From IMG/VR virus record IMGVR_UViG_3300033553_000551, positions 1-22,900 of that record: a stretch of 22,900 nt of DNA. One strand, written 5' to 3'. Below, piece by piece: positions 19,990 through 22,900 of this stretch (positions are counted from its first letter, which is position 1; every line of letters begins with the position of its first letter). The stretch comes from a virus. The position numbers and the translations under genes are program-made. The notes beneath the pieces are model-generated. The model had not been told where the DNA came from and made no database searches. It was given only the letters and a program-made list of their open reading frames with translations.

Positions 19990-20303
19990 CAAGTGTAGAA
20001 AAATTAGGGATGATGTTCAAGGAAAGAACCAACAAATTCAACGTGAACATAACTTCAGGCGAAGTGGTTTCGGTATCACCTCTTAAAATAAAGTGGGGCG
20101 AAGACATAATCATTGAATCGAAAAAGATTATTCTAGCAAACCTAATCAGTTCCGGATTTGTGGTCGAATACACAGACTCCACAGGCACTGGCAGCACAAC
20201 TAAGACGATCACAATAAAAAACCCGTTAAAGGTAAATGATAAAGTGATTATGGTACCGGATGACGACTTTAATATGTGGTACGTAATAGACAAGGTGGGA
20301 TAA
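19986..20303 (+). CDS. DUF2577 (XkdR-like) baseplate protein
   Basis: A 105-aa beta-rich protein with ATGA overlap to XkdQ-like. The pattern ITSGEVVSVSPLKIKWGEDIII, seen as GEVVSVSPLKIKWGED, followed by ILANLISSGFVVEYTD and NPLKVNDKVIMVPDDDFNMWYVIDKV, is that of DUF2577 proteins, which have an OB-like fold and belong to the spike/hub part of PBSX-type baseplates. The length is normal. Confidence 0.87.
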   Translation: MTSVEKLGMMFKERTNKFNVNITSGEVVSVSPLKIKWGEDIIIESKKIILANLISSGFVVEYTDSTGTGSTTKTITIKNPLKVNDKVIMVPDDDFNMWYVIDKVG

Positions 20304-20305
20304 TT

Positions 20306-20719
20306 ATGTTGCCTGAAATATCTAAATTGGAATTCGAAAACGAAGTTGAAAATACTGAAGAAACAACCGACAATACTTTTTCGTTTGATTTTGAAAAAGG
20401 GGAATTCGCACTAATTGACGGAAAAGTAATCCCGTTACAAGGAGTGGAATACATCAAAGCGTGGATAGAAAAAACCGTAAGAACACGAAAGAATCTAGAA
20501 ATTTACCTGGAATACGGTTCTAGTCATCATGAAATGATAGGAGGCGTGTTCGACAGAGATTTTGCCAGGGCGGAAATAACACGCATGATCAAAGATGCTC
20601 TATTGAAAAACGAAAAAATATTAAGCGTAGAAAGCATTGAGATTTCGATAGAAGGTTCTAAAACAAACTTAACACTGCAGGTCGAAACGTCATATGGAAG
20701 CGCGGAGGTAAGCTTGTGA
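20306..20719 (+). CDS. DUF2634 (XkdS-like) baseplate wedge protein
   Basis: I use the ATG at 20306 with AGGTGGGA at 20293-20300; the open frame reaches back to 20276 inside the previous gene. The 137-aa product has the DUF2634 pattern: SFDFEKGEFALIDGKVIPLQGVEYIKAWIEKTVRTRK, seen as DFEKGEFALIDGKVIPL and YIKAWIEKTVRTRK, then LEIYLEYGSSHHEMIG and FARAEITRMIKDALL. It resembles gp25-like wedge proteins of contractile injection systems. It overlaps baseplate J (GTGA). Confidence 0.87.
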   Translation: MLPEISKLEFENEVENTEETTDNTFSFDFEKGEFALIDGKVIPLQGVEYIKAWIEKTVRTRKNLEIYLEYGSSHHEMIGGVFDRDFARAEITRMIKDALLKNEKILSVESIEISIEGSKTNLTLQVETSYGSAEVSL

Positions 20720-21774
20720 GAAAATTTGAAGAAATACTTAGCTTCATGCTAAATCTAATCCCTTCCAAGTACGACAAAAGGGAAGGTAGTTTTATTTACG
20801 ATTCAGTAGCTCCGGCGGCAAAAGCATTTGAGTATACCAATGGAGAAATAGACAAAGTAGCTGAAAAGCTCGACGTTGAAAACTTGTTTGGCGACGAATT
20901 GGAAACATTCGTTTATCAAAGGACTGGAGTGAGAAAGCTTCCAGCTACAAAAGCCACGGGCGTATTAACCGTGATAGGAAATGGCGCGGTGACGGAAGGC
21001 GATTTGTTCGAAACTGAATCGGGAATACAGTTTGAAGCTTCAGAAACTGTTGCAATAATTTCTACAGCAAACGTTGAAATACAAGCTGTTATTGCAGGAC
21101 CTAGCGGAAACGTTCCTGCCGAGCAAATAACAAAAATGCCAATAACAATCACTGGAATTACAAGTACAACGAACGAAGGACCGACTTCGGACGGATTTGA
21201 AGAAGAAAGCGATGAAGCACTCAAAATTCGTTACTACGAAAGAAGAAGAACCCCCGCCACAAGCGGAAACAAAGCTCACTATGTAAACTGGGCCAAAGAA
21301 GTACCTGGAATCGGAAGTGCAAAAGTATTTCCGCTTTGGGCAGGCGACAACACGGTGAAAGTGGTAGTTATAAACGCAGACAAACATCCAGCAAGTTCGA
21401 CATTAGTGGATGAAGTGCAGGAATACATTGATCCAAATTCTAGCGGACAAGGAGAAGGTCAAGCGCCTATGGGAGCTTATTGCACAGTTGAAAGTGCCAT
21501 TGCTTTAGATATAAATGTAAATGTGACCATCACGAGAGATCCGGCATATACGATAGAGGAGACTGAAACAAACATATCTAATGCAATAGACAGTTACCTC
21601 AAAAGTATAGCGCTCGAATCAACATATGTAAGCTATTCAAATATCGGAGCACTTATTCAGTTTTCAAACGGAGTAGCCGATTATTCTAGTCTCACAATCA
21701 ACGGAGGAAGCGTCAATATTTCTGTATCAGAGAGCGAAGTCGCAATCCTAGGGACGGTGATTGCAAGTGAATAA
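20716..21774 (+). CDS. Baseplate J family protein (XkdT-like)
   Basis: A 352-aa protein with a GTG start after GCGGAGG. It begins with the wedge helix (LSFMLNLIPSKYDKREGSFIYDSVAPAAKAFEY, seen as PSKYDKREGSFIYDSVAPAA), then LFGDELETFVYQRTGVRKLPA and the beta domain (ATGVLTVIGNGAVTEGDLF, GPSGNVPAEQI). The family region ESDEALKIRYYERRRTPATSGNKAHY follows, seen as EESDEALKIRYYERRR, and then GIGSAKVFPLWAGDNTVKVVV. It forms the baseplate periphery and wedges. The length and order (after XkdS-like, before XkdU-like) are standard. Confidence 0.95.
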   Translation: MRKFEEILSFMLNLIPSKYDKREGSFIYDSVAPAAKAFEYTNGEIDKVAEKLDVENLFGDELETFVYQRTGVRKLPATKATGVLTVIGNGAVTEGDLFETESGIQFEASETVAIISTANVEIQAVIAGPSGNVPAEQITKMPITITGITSTTNEGPTSDGFEEESDEALKIRYYERRRTPATSGNKAHYVNWAKEVPGIGSAKVFPLWAGDNTVKVVVINADKHPASSTLVDEVQEYIDPNSSGQGEGQAPMGAYCTVESAIALDINVNVTITRDPAYTIEETETNISNAIDSYLKSIALESTYVSYSNIGALIQFSNGVADYSSLTINGGSVNISVSESEVAILGTVIASE

Positions 21775-22309
21775 ATTGTTAATCGAATATTTACCGTCGT
21801 TTATGCAAAAATCGAACGTGTACAAAAGCATGTTCGGAGCAGAAGAAGCGGAAATCAATCTGATTGAACAAAGGATAGCGGACTTAAATGCCCAACTAAA
21901 TATTGACACAGCAACATGGGCGCTTGATATATACGAAAAAGACCTAGGGATTCCAGTAGATATCAACAAACCATATTCAGAGAGGCGAGCGGTAATCAAG
22001 TCCAAAGAAAGAGGATCCGGAAAAGTAGATGCAGAACTGTTAAAAACAGTGGCAGATGCCTATGCGAATGGAGAGGCCAATGTCGACTTTGATGGAAAAA
22101 TACACATTAGGTTTACAAGCATACTTGGGATACCTGAAAATCAAGACGATTTAGAGGAAGTTGTAGACAGTCTAAGACCTGCGCATTTAGAGGTTATATT
22201 TCACTTCCTTTATATGACGTGGGGACAACATGATGCCTACAATAAAATGTGGGGAGAATGGGATGCCTTACTATTAACATGGGATCAATTCGAAGCATAC
22301 GAAGAATAG
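21767..22309 (+). CDS. XkdU-like tail protein (DUF2313 / gpI-type)
   Basis: I prefer the GTG at 21767 (180 aa, MNKLLIEYLPSFMQKS), which overlaps the baseplate J stop, with GGTGAT upstream. A TTG at 21761 is another option. The family pattern is EYLPSFMQKSNVYKSMF, AEEAEINLIEQRIADLNAQLNIDTATWALDIYEKDLGI, seen as ATWALDIYEKDLGIPVD, then YSERRAVIKSKERGSGKVD and LRPAHLEVIFHF. It connects the baseplate with the fibre proteins. The C-terminus is unusually Trp-rich (TWGQHDAYNKMWGEWDALLLTWDQF). Confidence 0.87.
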   Translation: MNKLLIEYLPSFMQKSNVYKSMFGAEEAEINLIEQRIADLNAQLNIDTATWALDIYEKDLGIPVDINKPYSERRAVIKSKERGSGKVDAELLKTVADAYANGEANVDFDGKIHIRFTSILGIPENQDDLEEVVDSLRPAHLEVIFHFLYMTWGQHDAYNKMWGEWDALLLTWDQFEAYEE

Positions 22310-22321
22310 GATGGTGACAAG

Positions 22322-22600
22322 ATGCCTAGTGCAAGCAAAACGCTGAATTATGATTTAAACCAATGGACAAGCAACGAGTACCCAAGGAGAACAGATTTCG
22401 TTGAAGACAACGCAAAGACAGACGCTGCCATCAAAGCGGCTGATGACAAAGCGGAGTCCTCAGATTTAAGACTCACGGCGCATCAAGACGCAAGTACGCC
22501 ACACGTTTTATTCAACGCAAATGATGGAAAGTACTACAAATACGGCGAACAAATCTCAGCTGAAGGCAAGCCGCAACTGATATTCGAGGAGGTATTATAA
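22322..22600 (+). CDS. Small fibre-associated tail protein
   Basis: The 92-aa product begins MPSASKTLNYDLNQWTSNEYPRRTDFVEDN, seen as SKTLNYDLNQW, a pattern I know from tail or fibre proteins following xkdU-type genes, where it is often the N-terminal attachment domain of a long fibre. Here the protein is short: a helix (AAIKAADDKAESSDLRL), then HQDASTPHVLFN and KYYKYGEQIS, the sort of repeat unit seen at the start of fibre shafts. It may be a fibre gene reduced to its N-terminal attachment part. Confidence 0.7.
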   Translation: MPSASKTLNYDLNQWTSNEYPRRTDFVEDNAKTDAAIKAADDKAESSDLRLTAHQDASTPHVLFNANDGKYYKYGEQISAEGKPQLIFEEVL

Positions 22601-22900
22601 ATGCCAGCAAACATATTAAATAAACCTAGCGAAGAAACGCACATCAGAATCGCAGACGCACTCGAAAAAATGGCGATAGGCATGATTGAAGCAGACTCCA
22701 CCGGATCACCTGGTTCGAAGTTTATCGTACAAGGAAACAGAGACGCTGGATTCTTGGGTTTTGTTCCTGCGGCGAATCTATTTACCGGAACAGAGCTGGC
22801 AACTCTATGCGGAATCACAGCGGGGTCAGCTATCAACACAGACGTTTCGTGGATTAAGTACATCCACGAAGGCAAGATCAGATTCACACCACTCAGAACG
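22601..22900 (+). CDS. Putative virion structural protein, 3' end cut by window edge
   Basis: ATG 22601 directly follows the previous stop, with GAGGAGG at 22585-22592. The 100 visible residues (MPANILNKPSEETHIRIADA, then TGSPGSKFIVQGNRDAGFLGFVPAANLFTG, seen as AGFLGFVPAANLFTG, then SWIKYIHEGKIRFTPLRT) have no stop before the end of the window. The 'W.KY.H.GK..F.P..' segment is like that of phage structural proteins found among fibre genes. The full length and the receptor-binding part lie beyond the window. Confidence 0.6.
   Translation, partial: MPANILNKPSEETHIRIADALEKMAIGMIEADSTGSPGSKFIVQGNRDAGFLGFVPAANLFTGTELATLCGITAGSAINTDVSWIKYIHEGKIRFTPLRT

Overview
The window reads as the middle of one tailed-phage or prophage genome with a contractile tail (myovirus type). 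The head genes are of the HK97 type and the tail genes follow the order of the Bacillus PBSX/xkd module. The likely host is a low-GC Bacillota, probably a Clostridia-type organism. The evidence is strong AGGAGG-like ribosome sites, frequent TTG and GTG starts, A-rich coding strands, AGA-rich arginine usage and the family content. No integrase, att site, tRNA, lysis gene or host gene is visible, so prophage and free phage cannot be told apart. Every gene I accept lies on the + strand, and both ends cut through genes.

Region 1 (1-6782) is the early/accessory block. It starts inside a DUF3102 gene and continues through about 18 small, tightly coupled genes. Many of these overlap by 1-4 bases, and three successive junctions carry almost the same 20-base stop/ribosome-site/start cassette. 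Recognisable members are a CxxCxGxG zinc protein, a helix-turn-helix protein, a membrane-anchored coiled coil, a DUF4406 (nucleoside deoxyribosyltransferase-like) protein and SSB. Between DUF4406 and SSB lies a protein with the pattern of Tad1, the phage 'sponge' that binds the gcADPR signal of Thoeris anti-phage defence. It is the best candidate here for a defence-related function.

Region 2 (6797-7808) is the switch to late expression. An ArpU/RinA-type regulator gene is followed by an extended -10 promoter and a 15-bp leader hairpin. Next come an HNH packaging nuclease gene and a short GC-rich stretch before terS that may hold the packaging (cos-like) site.

Region 3 (7809-14908) holds packaging, head and connector genes: small and large terminase, portal, prohead protease, major capsid protein, a protein with a Glu/Pro/Ser/Thr seven-residue repeat tail, a gp6-like connector, a head-tail adaptor, a tail terminator-like protein and an HK97 gp10-like protein.

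Region 4 (14919-22900) holds the contractile tail: sheath, tube, tail assembly chaperone, a short tape measure, XkdP/Q/R/S-like hub proteins, baseplate J, an XkdU-like protein, a small fibre-associated protein and a truncated structural protein. The chaperone gene ends on a slippery A AAA AAC heptamer with a stem-loop 4 bases downstream. It opens into a 54-codon extension that has no start codon of its own, a clear programmed -1 frameshift.

No stretch over 300 bases lacks a gene. The longest non-coding pieces are 7220-7334 and 7722-7808. Several late genes contain unusually good inverted repeats inside their coding sequence, three of them followed by T-runs like terminators; these are listed as separate findings.
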